DNA of 64,000 nucleotides from Costus lasius (Eukaryota; Streptophyta; Magnoliopsida; Zingiberales; Costaceae), in assembly GCA_027563935.2 (NCBI GenBank), contig CM050453.2, positions 83,240,665 to 83,304,664 of the forward strand, given 5' to 3'. The position numbers were made by a program, and so were the translations under genes. The notes beneath the pieces are model-generated. The model did no database searches and was not told where the DNA came from. It worked only from the letters and a program-made list of their open reading frames with translations. Positions 1-11,133 of this stretch are shown one piece after another. Within the stretch, counting starts at the first letter, position 1. Each line of letters opens with the position of its first letter.

Positions 1-1396
1 GGGGATGTCGATGTCGATATCCATTCCAAAGACCTGGGTAGTAGTGATGCACTGCTAGGTGCCACTCACTGCTTGTGGTGACCTTTGGTCAGCACTGCTA
101 GCGTCAGAGGAACCTATAGGGTCGCACATCTTGATGCTCGAGTTTTCATATTGATCGGGTAGCCTTTAGATCGAGTTATTGGATAACTCAGATCTATTTT
201 GGAGATTTCATCAGTGCCGATGGGCCTGATGAGATGGAAGAAACTTATTGGAGCTAACTTCCATTTTTGGCATATCGACCAAATTAACCATGGTTAGCCT
301 CATTGGACCTTGGGTTAAGTTGGATTGGATCCAATAACTTGGTTAACATGCATTATGGACTTTGGGCTAGGCCCATTAATTAGTTGGGCTCATTAATAAA
401 ATGTTATGAAGAGCTAAGAGGATTAAAGGGTATAATGGGAAGGATTTAATACCCTAGGCGCATGCAAGAATCCTAGTTGGACTAGGATTGGCGCCTAATG
501 CAAGATTGGTCTCTTAAGAGGTTGATTTGGATTAGGAATTGGTCCCAATCAATTGAGATATTAATATAGAAGTGATTGGCGAATATGGGGCTGATATTAA
601 TCTAATTAAAGTCCTAATTGGATTAGGATTTGCACCCAAACCAAATTAGGCAAGCTCTCATGATTGCCTTGACCTAGTCTTGGCGCAAACATGGGAATTG
701 TGCTTAATTGGAAATTGTTTGGGCATATATGGCTAGTGCTTGTCTAGGCAAGTAATTAGCACATGTAATTAAGGGTTTTAATCAAGTAATTGGATTAAGC
801 AAACCCTATATTAATACCCTAATCGCAATCACCTTCCTAAGATACCCTAACCACCTCTTCCCCTCTATTTAAAGGACATAGCCGAACCCCTCAAGAACTA
901 ACTTAACACCTTGGAGGCGTGAACACTTGGAGGGGTGACGGCTAGAACACTTGGGGGCTTCTCTTCTTCCATCAAGGGCGCAACAACGATCTTCTTCCTC
1001 CTTCCTTTCCTTGGAGTAAAGGAGCAAGAAGGCTTGCGGCATCCTCCCCTCTTCCTTCCCTTGGCGCCACTTCTTCTTGGTGATTGGCGCAAGTGATCAA
1101 GAGGCTCTCCTAAGGTGTGGATCTTCTTCCCGAGGCTAGCACCAGGCGAGGAAGAAGAAGGCTCGAGACATCCGTGTGTGTGAAACTGCAGAGGGCGCAC
1201 GCTTGGGCGCCTATCACAACATCGGCTTCTCCTTGCTTCAAGGTACTTCCTAACTCATCGTGTCGACTCTCTTACTTGCGATCTTCACTGGGTTTTTGGG
1301 ACTGGCCTATTTCGGCGACATTCTTCCACTGTGCAATGTATGTATGTATGTTTATAACTCTGAAAAATTGTAAAATGTCCCCGGGGTTTCCCAACA
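1..1396 (+). mobile_element. Copia LTR, 3' part (left end outside window)
   Basis: This matches the second half of the better-defined Copia LTR at 5589-7814 in layout. It has the same order of motifs (a stretch on lost and regained 'ttattggataac', 'gatttcatcagtgcc', then CT-rich leader), a TATA-like TATTTAAAGG near 865, and a terminal ...CCCAACA at 1390-1396, the usual end of these LTRs. No primer site follows the end; instead an inverted LTR fragment begins at once. Short ORFs here (898-1200 minus, 1117-1470 plus) are chance reading frames in LTR sequence. Confidence 0.7.
1121..1165 (+). promoter_or_regulatory. Conserved hairpin in Copia LTR leader, copy 1
   Basis: CTTCTTCC and GGAAGAAG can pair as a stem. 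The loop between them contains GAGGCTAGCACC with the palindrome GCTAGC. It lies about 250 bases after the TATA-like box, so it would be in the transcribed leader. Related hairpins occur near 3950, 7553 and 14545. The role is inferred only. Confidence 0.4.
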
Positions 1397-1942
1397 CCAT
1401 GGATATCAAGCTTCCCTCAGGAAGGGGCAAATCCTCTGTCTGTCCATTGATCTTCTCATATGGGTCGTGACACACTCAATGACAACCGTTATAACCTCCC
1501 AACTATGGTGAGGTATTAGGTTGTATCAAAGCATGTCCCTAGCCATATAGAAGATTCTATGACCTCAAGTCAAGAGATCAATGCATCTCCTGTCACTTGT
1601 GAGCATAACTCATGACACCAAGTCATAGCCTCACAGTGGGTCGGTCTAGTATATCTACCACTGATACACTCATATGTCTGCGTTAGGACCTTGTGCCTAA
1701 CCAGCCCATATATCAGTCTCACATGTACCAGAGCTGTCCCATGCCCACTATGGTACATTGACTGGGGACTAGAGTTTGAGCACAGATCTAATCTGTCTCC
1801 AGGGACATTATCATGCAAGTACACAATCGTAGATGTAAACAAAGCATAATGACGATATTGCCAGAATGATATATAAGAAATATCAATGTCAAGTAGTACA
1901 AAAGATAAACCAATAATAGGTCTTAGGGCATAAACACCAATA
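1397..1942 (-). mobile_element. Inverted 5' part of a Copia LTR
   Basis: Read on the minus strand from 1942, the sequence starts TATTGGTGTTTATGCCC, which is the TGTTGGTGTATATGCCC start of this LTR group with one change. It continues through the same motifs as 2304-2850 (the 'acatgtgagactgatatatggg' block shortened here, the 'atgcattgatc' block, 'ggatttgcccc') to a break at CCATGG. It therefore forms an inverted pair with the LTR that starts at 2304. The 177-codon minus ORF at 1570-2103 is a chance frame across it. Confidence 0.7.
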
Positions 1943-2285
1943 CCAAGGCCGAGTATATTGTAGCTTGTGAGGTAGCCAAAGAAGCGGTTTTGATACAGAA
2001 GTTCATCTCTGAACTTCAAGTGGTTCCAAGTGCTATGGATCTGATAGAGCTCTATTATAACAATAGTGGAGTGATTACACAAGCAAAGAAACCAAAGACT
2101 CATTAGAAATCTAAATACATAAGCGATTCCACTTGATCTGAGAGATCATTGATAAAGGTGATGTCAAGATATATAGAGTCAACACAAATAACAATATGGC
2201 AGACCCACTGACCAAGGCTTTGGCACAGTAGAAGCATAATGGTCATATTAGGGGCATGGGGTTAAGGTTTCTCAACAACTAAGTC
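1943..2285 (+). pseudogene. Copia RNase H remnant
   Basis: Plus-strand frames give the C-terminal RNase H motifs of Ty1/copia pol: KAEYIVACEVAKEAV, then YYNNSGVITQAKKPKTH, then, after a stop and frame changes, NNMADPLTKALAQ and GMGLRFLNN. In intact elements this domain degrades the RNA of RNA/DNA hybrids during reverse transcription. The active intact relative in this window is the C-terminus of the ORF at 51654-55535. Only about 110 codons remain, with at least three disabling changes, and the upstream pol is missing. Confidence 0.8.
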
Positions 2286-2286
2286 C

Positions 2287-2303
2287 AAGTGCAAATAGGA
2301 GAT
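2287..2303 (+). other. Polypurine tract of the Copia remnant
   Basis: The purine-rich run GTGCAAATAGGAGAT directly precedes the LTR start, in the position where plus-strand DNA synthesis is primed. It matches AGTGGGAGAT before the LTRs at 5589, 12581 and (minus strand) 51633. Confidence 0.7.
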
Positions 2304-4198
2304 TGTTAGTATTTATACCCTAGAACTAGTTACTGATCCGACTATGTACTATATTACTCTGATATATTCTATAAATTTCTGGAATTGTCATTATTTTGTT
2401 TAAAGTTATATCTACATATATGTATGTTTGAACGATAATGTCCTCGAGATAGATTTTATATGGTCTCAAAGTTTTGTCCCCAGTCGAGTATCATAGTGGA
2501 TAAGAGACAACTTTGGTGCATGTGAAATTGATATATGCGTTGGTTGGGCACATGGTGCTAACATATACATATGGGTATATCAGTCTTTGATATACTAGAT
2601 TAACCCACCGTGAGATCTTACCTTAGGTGTCACAAGTTAACCTCGCATGTGAGAGAGATGCATTGATCCTCTAACTTGAGGTTATTGCCACTTCTATATA
2701 GTTAAGAAAATATTTTGATACAACCTAATGTCTCACCACAGTTGGGAGGTCATACTGGTTGTCATTGATATCATGACCCATATAAGAAGTTCAAGTGATG
2801 ATAAAGGATTTGCCCCTTTCTTAGGGAATCTTGATATCCATGGACCCTATATGGGTGCATAACTGAAAGTGTATGACCATACCCAAGTGAAAGCTTGATT
2901 TAGTCATGACCATTAGATTGGGATAAAATAAAGTATAATACATTTGTTCAATCAGGATATCAATTTGGCAAAGGGATTGTGATGCATGGATAATTTATTA
3001 CATTTCTAGGAGATGTCGATTTAGACAACCACTCCAATGGCTTAGGTGTCAACGATGCACACTGTGTCATTCACAGCTTGTGATGATATGGAATTTAGTA
3101 CTATCAAAGTCAAAAGAACCTGCAGAGTCACACACCTTGACACTTGAGTTCTTGTAATGATCGAACAACCTTCAGATTAAGTTATTTAGTAACTCAGATC
3201 TATTTGAGAGATTCTATCAGTTCAGATGCATCTGATGAGATGGAGGGCCTCGATAGGGGCTAGACTTTATTTTGAGATTAGTTGACCTCATGTTGACTTT
3301 GGTTAACCATATTTGACTAGATAAAGTGAATGATGTTGCATCGGATTGGATTCGATGGCTTGTCAACTTGATTCATGATGTCTATTTTGGTCCACCACTT
3401 AGGCACCTATATGAATATGTTTATGAGGGTAACTTAAGTGATGAGACTCCCTTCATGAAGCATGATGCTAGTGCATTGGATCATAAGGGCATAATGAGCA
3501 AGGGATTGGCACCTAAGACATGCATTGGGGCATGAAGGAAAGCCTTGCCCCATTAAGCAAGGGCTAAGCGCTTAAGTCATGTCCTTAGCACATTTGGAAA
3601 CTCCTTGGCATGGGAGGCAACTGCCTTAGCGCTCAAGGCAAGTCCTTGGCGTATATGGCATGCTCCATGCGCCCAAGGAACCCTAGAGGCCTACCCAATG
3701 AAGCCTCCTCCATGCCCTTGCCACTCCCCTTGATGATTAATGCCACTTATAAATTGGAAGTTGTCGCCTCCTCTTGATAGTGTCATGAGTCATCATCCAT
3801 TGGAGCAAGAGATTGGCGAGAGCAAGTCTTCCTCTTGGCATAAGCATCCTTCCTTGGCATAAGTGAAGGAAAGGCGACATCTATCTTCTTCCCTTGGCAC
3901 ATCCTTAGAGATTGGGGCAAGCAAAGAAAAAGGGTCTCTTTCTAGGCATGGATCTTCTTCACGAGGCTAGTACCAAGCGAGGAAGAAGAGAACTCGAGGA
4001 GTCTATTATGTGTGAGACTGTAGAAGGTGCATGCTTGGGCACCTCTACATCCATCTTCTCTAGCACGCTCTTAGGTATCTCATCGTGTCAATCCCCTCGC
4101 AAGTATGATCCTTTTTTATTTTTGGGACTAGCTTGTTTCGTGTAATTGCTTTCACTATATTTAATTAAAATTTTAAAATTGCTCGAGGTTTCCTAATA
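2304..4198 (+). mobile_element. Copia 3' LTR
   Basis: It starts TGTTAGTATTTATACCC just after the polypurine tract and ends TTTCCTAATA, a mutated form of the usual TTTCCCAACA. Length is about 1895 bp. A TATA-like TATAAAT lies near 3747 and a copy of the leader hairpin near 3950. Sequence similarity to the LTRs at 1-1942 and 5589 is clear but diverged, so this is a separate subfamily. No target-site duplication can be checked because the left part of the element is rearranged. Confidence 0.8.
3945..3990 (+). promoter_or_regulatory. Conserved hairpin in Copia LTR leader, copy 2
   Basis: TTCTTC and GAAGAA arms flank CGAGGCTAGTACCAAGCG. Compared with copy 1 the loop palindrome has one change (GCTAGT). 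Confidence 0.35.
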
Positions 4199-5505
4199 GT
4201 AGCTGCGATCACTGTCATAGCTCTGCCATTACAAAATTCTTCATCCCTTATTCATCATGGTCATGATAGTTGTTAGGGTCTGGCTATGACAGATATAGAA
4301 AACTCTGTTTTATAGTAAATTTACTATGCAACCTTGTCTTGTCATCATGAATCACTAAGTAACCTCAAAAATCATTAAATAAAATTTAGAATCAAATGAT
4401 TTTACCTAGATTTCCACAAAGATGAGTAACAGTAAAGATTCTAAATAAAGCAAGTAAATAAGTTTACATGGGATATAAAAGTAATGAAATATATCTTAAT
4501 TTAAGATAAAAATATATCAAAAAATACAATAAAAATGCAAGACATCAAAGCACTATTAATTTTGATTCATCCTATAGTATTGATGTCTTTGGACGAGGTG
4601 TGTGGTCAAGGTCATGTCAACGAAATAAGTAAAGTCCTCTTGGAGATTTGCCTAATGGATGATGATAACGATGAGATAGAATGCAAAGTCAAGACATATT
4701 CACAACATGGGTGGATTTGAATTGAGAAGTTGTGAATATGTCTTGTAGCTATTTGGTTGACATGACCTTGCAACTGAGGATGTGGACAATCCTCAAATGC
4801 TCTTATGAAAATACACACCTGGTTGCCAAAAATGTGTAACTTTGTAATTAGACAAACTTTGTATAATATGTAGATTTGTTGAAATCTGAATTAAAAAGAA
4901 GTAATTCAAGATTAGTTCACTATTTTTCCTTCAGATGAAAGTATATTTACTAATGGTATGCCTTTAAGTGTACTTCATTAACCGCATAACATAGTCAATG
5001 AGCCGCAATCCAATTTCATTTAATTATTTTATTGAGTATAATTATATTTTTTTTAAAAAAAATAAAATTTTATGAATATTATTACAATAAAATTAAAAAA
5101 ACATTTATTTTAATTGATTTAAACGTTATCCATTTAAATTAACGTTGATGTTTTAATTAATTTCAATAGGCCGAATTCAATCCGAGCGATTGAATTAAGT
5201 TGATTTCTCACTCGGCCAATTAAATTGAATTGCTTTCAATTGGCTGATCCAACGTTGGGATTTGGCCAATAATTTGAGCCTATAAAAGGCTCTAAATCCA
5301 GCCGAATGGTTTTTTTTTTTTGTTTTTGAGTAATATATTTTTCTTCTCTTCCTTAACAAGTTTTTTTCGATTCAATTAAATTCTCTACCAGCGTGTTTCA
5401 AAAACATTTTCCCCAGTGGATCCTGCATATTCAATCTGAATTTAACTCGTATAAAATTTTAGATTTTCATCTAAAATTTTGAACACACCTCTACCAGCAA
5501 TCTCA
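4199..5505. other. Unassigned interval with a promoter-like end
   Basis: No convincing coding region was found. The sequence is AT-rich, especially 5040-5110. A CCAAT-like element near 5260 (GGCCAATAA), a TATA-like CCTATAAAAGG at 5280-5290 and a T-run at 5310-5322 look like an LTR promoter and start of R. The stretch ends where an 83-bp fragment of Copia internal sequence begins. It could be a fragment of an unrecognised LTR or old non-coding DNA. Confidence 0.4.
5281..5291 (+). promoter_or_regulatory. TATA-like box
   Basis: CTATAAAAGG lies about 20 bases after a CCAAT-like GGCCAATAA and before a pyrimidine-rich stretch. There is no downstream gene to test it against. Confidence 0.3.
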
Positions 5506-5588
5506 CAGCGGAAGCTAAATGGGTCATACTAGAGACATTGGAACTGACTAAACATCAGTTGTCCTTGGTCTTAGTGCAAGTGGGAGAT
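5506..5588 (+). repeat. Extra copy of the Copia internal 3' end
   Basis: These 83 bases match 12498-12580, the last part of the internal region and polypurine tract of the Copia element that follows, and they run directly into its left LTR. An ordinary insertion would have a 5-bp target duplication here instead. The LTR at 5589 is therefore also joined to the end of an upstream copy of the same element, most of which has been lost. Confidence 0.85.
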
Positions 5589-7814
5589 TGTTGGTGTATA
5601 TGCCCTAAAGACCAATGTATGGACATGGTCAGGCATTGTTTGAATGTACTTTGATAGAACTATTACTCTTTATATAGGCATGGTCGTTATTATGCAGACT
5701 TCTCTACCTGCGTTGATGTATTGAGTTGCATAAATAATGTCCCAGGAGTTTGGATTGGATCCATTCTCATAAGCTATCCCCAGACAAGGTACCTTAGCAG
5801 ATATGGGACAGCTTCGGTACATGTGAGACTGGTGTATGGGCTGGTTAGGTGCGGGGCACAGTAACGCAGACATACAGGTGCATTGGATGCACTGGAGTGA
5901 TCCACCGTGAGGATTGACTTGTCTAGTCAACAAGTCAATCTCACATGCAAGAGGTTTGCATTGATCCTTAGACTTGAGGTATTCATGTCTAGACTTGATG
6001 AAGGGTATGCTTTAATACAGTCTTACGTCTCTCCGTAATTGGGAGACCAAAACGACTATCATTGGGCATGTCATAAGTCACGTAGAGACATGGATGACCA
6101 ATAGTAGGATTTGCCCCTTCCTTCCGAGGAAGCATGATATCCACCTTGGGGCGCCCCACCTTATTGGTGCATGACAGGAAAGTGTGGCCACACTTGTTGA
6201 GTCATGACCAATGCATTGGATAATAAACTTGAGACTAATCCAATGGCAGGATATCAGCTTAGGCAAAGGGATCTGTAATGCAATGGGAATCCTCGTTGCT
6301 TGTTAGGAGTTGTTGCCATAATGACTTAAGTCCTATGACATGGGTAGTAGTGATGTGTTGCTAGATACCCCTCACTACTTATGATGTTTACATCATTGCC
6401 ATCGTCATATGGATCCTACGGGGTCACACGCAATAGACTCTTGACGTTGCTTTAATCAGAAGCCTTAGGATCAAGTTATTGGATAACTTGGATCAATTTG
6501 GAAGATTTCATCAGCGCCAATGGGCCTGATGAGTTGGAAGAAAGTTATTGGAGCCAAACTTCATTTTTGGCAGGTTGACCCGAACTTGACCTAGATTGGT
6601 CACATTTGGATTAGGGTTGCATTGGATTGGATCCAATGGCTTAATCAACCCATGCCATGAAGTTTGGGCTAGCTCATTATCCAATGAGGCCCAATAATTA
6701 GTTGTCATGAAGAGGAATTAGCTTAAAAGGGTATAATGGGGAGAAATCTCACCCCATTGGCGCCTAGGGGCATAATGGGGTGAGGGAGGCGCCTTTGCTT
6801 CATTATGGAAGTAAAGGGCGCCTAGCCCTTCTTCCTTGGATGGAATACTTGCCTCTAAGGTAAGTCTTGGGGCTGATATGGCTTGAGAACATTTATGGAA
6901 AGTTCCTAGGCGCATATGGACATAGGGAAGAGGTATATGGTAATGTCTTGGAGACTTACCTTACCTCAAACCCTAGTTTCTCCCAAAACCCTTACCCTAG
7001 CCGAAACTCCTCATGCATGTTGCGCCTAGCCACTTAGCCTTTGATGGTAAGAATGCATTTGAGGCATGTCTTGGGCTGATATAGTGTTTAGACTTTTATG
7101 GATAAGTTGAATGAGGTTTATGGTAAAGTCTTGGAGACTTTCCTTACTTCAAGACACCTCATCCTAGCCATACACTTGGCATGATCCTAGCCCTTGCTCA
7201 AACCGCCTCTAGTCCTATTTATAGGACCCATTGTCGCCCTCTCTTTATGATGAACGCTTGGAGTCGTGAACACAAGTAGAGGGGCGAAAGCAAGGGCAAA
7301 GGGTGACAACATCAAAGTGGCGCAACCCTTCTTCCAACAAGTGACCGCAAGTCTTCTCCTTCCTCTCCTCTTGGCGTGACTTGGAGAAGGACTTGGTGGC
7401 GCAATTTCCCCCTAATCTTCCTCAAGGCCGAAACTCATCTTCTCCCTCTTCTCTTGGAGTGAAGAGGATAAGGAGTTGGCGTCATCTTCCTTGCACTTGG
7501 CGCATGAACCTTGGAGGTGGCGCAAGAGGAGTGAAGGAACCCTAAGGCTTGATTCTCTTCCCGAGGCTAGCACCGAGCGTGGAAGGGAGAAACGATCAAG
7601 GAGTCGACGCGTGGATACTTGTAGAGGGCGAACACTTGGGCGCCTTCAACATGGCTTCGACATCTAAACAAGCAAAAGAGGTACATCTCTAACACATCCT
7701 TGTGTCTTCTCTCTCGCATGGATCCTTGGGAAAGGAATGTGTTTCGGGTGTAATGCTTCTTCCGCTGCGTCCTGGGACTGCAAAATTTTAAATTACACCC
7801 GGCATTCCCCAACA
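5589..7814 (+). repeat. 5' LTR of the plus-strand Copia element
   Basis: It runs TGTTGG...CCAACA, and an initiator-Met primer site begins two bases after its end. A TATA-like TATTTATAGG lies near 7209 in a short palindrome (TCCTATTTATAGGA). The leader hairpin copy is at 7547-7595. Minus-strand ORFs here are duplicated exactly in the other LTR and are chance frames. Confidence 0.92.
7547..7595 (+). promoter_or_regulatory. Conserved hairpin in Copia LTR leader, copy 3
   Basis: TTCTC plus TTCC can pair with GGAA plus GAGAA, leaving a two-base bulge, around a loop with CGAGGCTAGCACCGAGCG. The stem is kept although the arm bases differ from copies 1 and 2. An identical copy lies at 14539-14587 in the 3' LTR. 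Confidence 0.4.
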
Positions 7815-7815
7815 G

Positions 7816-7827
7816 TGGTATCAGAGC
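7816..7827 (+). other. Primer binding site, initiator tRNA-Met
   Basis: TGGTATCAGAGC follows the LTR end with a one-base gap (G at 7815). This is the standard plant sequence complementary to the 3' end of initiator tRNA-Met, used to prime minus-strand synthesis. Confidence 0.93.
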
Positions 7828-9338
7828 AACTTGCGAGAAAAACAAGGTGTACGTTTGCTTGTGTGAAAAATTTTTGAAATTTTTTCTTCTATCCATGCGC
7901 GTTTCACGTAGAAAGCGTTTTCATCCAATCTTCTCTTCTCAACTCTATGGCCGAAACTTGGATTGTGTTTATGCTTGATTTAAGACCAAAGGCGCACGTA
8001 AGTTTTTTCAAGTAGGACTGGTATTGTGTCTTCGGACTGGCCGGGTCTCTTGATCTGACAAAACTGCCAGCCGATAGGGTCTATGAAATCATCATGGAAC
8101 TTGATCTAAATTTTGGCATGGAATTGGTTAAGAGAGTGCCTTGGATGATATTGGCGCATAAGGTGCTAAAATTTGATTTTTCCGGATTTTCAAATTTTAC
8201 ATGCGCCCCACTTGATTGGGTTGATATGGTCATAGCGAGTGCCCTCCTGTTTTGTGATGTGGAAGCATGTTTCCACCTGTGATGAATGCTTGTAAAATCT
8301 TTCTACCACCTGCGTGTGGTTCTCCCCCTTCTTGATGTAAAATTTTCATCTTTCCTAAGAATAGATGTAGAATTGTTTACATGAGATAGGTTAAGATTCA
8401 TCAAAAACAACAAGGAGCCTTCTTCAATTGGAGTCAGAAGTGGCGCTAGCTTTGGAAGCGTGGTGATGGACTTGCGATTGAAGGAAGGACACATGCTTTC
8501 GGCTTCTGGCATGGGCTGATTTGCTTCAGGGACTCGCAACCCTTGGATGCACATAACATGTCACATGGCTCGTGACAAGTTATGTGTATGAAAAGGGCTA
8601 TGACCATATCGACCAAAAATAGCATGCCTGTGATGGTTTATTATTTTGTCCATAGCATGCCTGTGATGTTTTTCCTTTGCTGCCATAACCATAAGAAAAC
8701 TGCATGCTAGAAAAGAATAAAAAAACATGCAAAAACTCTCAATACAATATCAAGTCGATAGCCTTCTAACGCGTAGCCCTCATCAAACTATCGATCAGTG
8801 GTGTTGTGAACTGTTTCCCACCCTCGTGGGACACACCCACTTATCTTTAGAAGGTGTGCGGTGACAATGATTTCCCCAGTCCAGTTTTAACCTGGGCGTG
8901 CCTTCGCAAGGAAATTTGTTGGCCCTGGGCATAATGGTTAGGACCAGACTTGACTGGTTTTTCATATGTCATTAACATGATGAATTACTAGAGGCAGCTA
9001 TTGAGAGGATAGGGTTCTGTGTTGTATCCAGCCCTCGCTGGACACAGGGCGCCTAGTCTGTCTTAACTAAGAGGAATTGTGCATGGCACAATTGGCTGGC
9101 GTGCCTACCTAAGGAAGCATGAGACTCTCTGTGCATCTCAACTCACCCTCGTGAGTCGCGGAGACCTTATGTGAAATTAGGATCCTGCTCACTTATTTCC
9201 ATGTTGAGTTAGAGAGTTCTCAACTTGTTTTGGATGTAGTGGGAGCATAGCATTTAATTTAAAGTCCTTGTTAAATGCTTTATCATAGTACTTATTTTAC
9301 TTATTTGCTTATTGTAGAAGGCATCTCCTGATCTAAGA
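7828..9338 (+). other. Untranslated leader of the Copia element
   Basis: No coding signal was found before the gag remnant. It contains two near copies of a 20-base phrase ending GCATGCCTGTGATG (around 8620 and 8650). A series of short blocks at 8760-9180 ends in phrases about 'cctcgtgggacac' and 'ccctcgctggacac' that look like a diverged internal repeat. Confidence 0.6.
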
Positions 9339-9719
9339 TTGAAACTTTATAAACATAAACTGGATGGGACAAATTGGACAAAATGGTTCAAGACTTTGTC
9401 CAAGATACTGGAACAAGAACATAAGGTGCATCTTCTTGAAAGACCTCCATCCCAGCCCAGTGTGTATTTCACTAATGACTGGGAGTGGAATGTCTATCTT
9501 GAACATTGTGAAGATAACGAACAGTACACTGCTCTTGTCTTAGAGTGCATGACCCCGGAGGTCAAGGTTGAATGTGATGAGATGGGGATCTATGATCTAA
9601 TCATACATCTCAAAGGTCTCTTCACACCATGCTCTATAGACAATGATCAGGAGAGTTCTGTTGGATCTTCAGAATGTGTGCCTGAATCTGAGAAAGACCA
9701 TGGTTTTGTATCTTCGTAG
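9339..9719 (+). pseudogene. Copia gag remnant
   Basis: The translated 126 residues include LDGTNWTKWFKTLSKILEQE and LECMTPEVKVECDEM. These match the N-terminal gag block of Copia elements (compare GPNFSDWFGHLKIVLKAE and LASMTPPLQRQHEDM in the intact ORF at 51654-55535). Gag normally builds the particle. The remnant stops after the first third: the middle of gag and the CCHC zinc knuckle are missing, although a lysine-rich KKSMAKKKG segment follows near 9770. Confidence 0.75.
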
Positions 9720-9829
9720 CTAATACTTCGGAAAACTGGGAATGCATGGGTATTTCGAAGAGGATTGATGGCCAAGAAGAGCATGGCAAAGAAGAAGGGA
9801 TGTAATCCATCCGCTTCAGGTATTGTGTT

Positions 9830-10010
9830 ACCGAGGTCTTTTGTCTACTTCTTATTCATGGGTACTGGGTACCGTATGTGAGGCTCACATATGTTTAAAA
9901 TGTGCAGGAGCTCAAAAGAAGTAGGACGAAAAGGCTTGATGGGATTGACTCTCGGGTCAGGGACGGAGCATTGGATGCTGCTGTTGATATCATCTCACTG
10001 CCTTGAAGAC
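9830..10010 (+). pseudogene. Copia protease remnant
   Basis: Broken frames show GSHICLKC near 9890 and DSRVRDGALDAAVDI near 9948. They align with the region after the catalytic Asp in the intact relative here (GVHICSN and DLRVGNGARVAAVAVG). The catalytic motif itself is not readable; the corresponding bases give GTGYRM then a stop. Confidence 0.55.
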
Positions 10011-10255
10011 TTCATATAGAACTTTGCTATTATTGTATCAGCTTATGTATTAGAACATCATTCCTTTTGGAAAGGACTTCAGTTTGAAATAATAAATAAT
10101 ATTTTTCTTTAATCTGAGATGTTCTATTGAAGTGATACAATTGACAATAGTTTGTGGTTCTATATGTGACACAAGATCAGATCTAATGATTCAATAAACT
10201 TCCTCTTATAGCATTGTCTCTTGAACCATAGAACAATGGTCACATCCGAAAGTCC

Positions 10256-10680
10256 ATGGACTATTGGGATCATTGTCCTTTCAGGATTATGATACATGTG
10301 AGCCTAGTTCAAAGGAACAATATGACAGATGCTGCTTTCACCAAAAGGGTGGAAAGGAGTAGTGACTTGTTGGATCTATTACACAGCGATGTAAGTGGAC
10401 CCATGCAAGCAAGCACTAAGAGGAGTTATATACTTCATTGAGTGTGGGTATGCCTTACGCAACCCAAGAACTTTGGAAAATTCCAAGAAGTTCACAAATG
10501 AAGTATTGAGTCAAATTGAAGGATCTATTAAAGCACCTTGATTGGATCAAGATGATTAGTGGAGAATTTGATGACCTTCCTAAGAAGTGTGGAGTGATCT
10601 CACAGCTTTCTTAGTACACCACTGTGTGGTAAATTTCAAAGAAAGAAAAGGAACACATTGGATGTGGTTCCAACTTTGAA
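10256..10680 (+). pseudogene. Copia GAG-pre-integrase and integrase remnant
   Basis: The segment RVERSSDLLDLLHSDVSGPM corresponds to the start of the Copia integrase core with its first catalytic Asp (compare GQRASGLLDLIHSDVCGPF in the intact ORF). Later broken frames keep pieces such as KKCGVISQLS and RKRNTLDMV. Stops and short deletions remove the rest, so no integrase could be made. Confidence 0.7.
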
Positions 10681-11133
10681 TAAGTCATGCAAATATACTA
10701 CTATGTTGCCATGCAAACAGATGTACTGCTACTCCATAAGAAAATGTCTAAGTTAGCTTTTGAGTTGAGAACTGCAAATATCCCATTTCTTGAATGGAAT
10801 TGGGAATGTAATGTGTAGTGATTCAAAAGTATGTGTGGTGCACTATAGAGTGCTAATTCTATCCCATGGAGAACAAAACATTTGTTGCTCAAAATGCTGT
10901 CTCTCTTGAGAAAGTATTTCTTTTGAAAGAAGCTAGTGGGAGTAGATTTGATTTGGACAAGGTCCAGAATCAACCACAATATAATTAGACACACATGGAG
11001 AGCAAAATCTCACATACAGGTTGAAAGTCAACTTGAGGTTCAAGTAACACAGGAATAACATAAGTCTGGATCGATTCGATATGCTGGGCATGACGAATTT
11101 TTCATCAACCATGAACCTAAGACTTATGAGGAA

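Noticed and set aside
1570..2103. 177-codon minus-strand ORF as a gene
   Set aside because: It crosses the border between an inverted LTR piece and an RNase H remnant, and shows no protein motifs.
5670..6915. Four short minus ORFs repeated at 12662-13907
   Set aside because: They are chance frames duplicated with the LTR.
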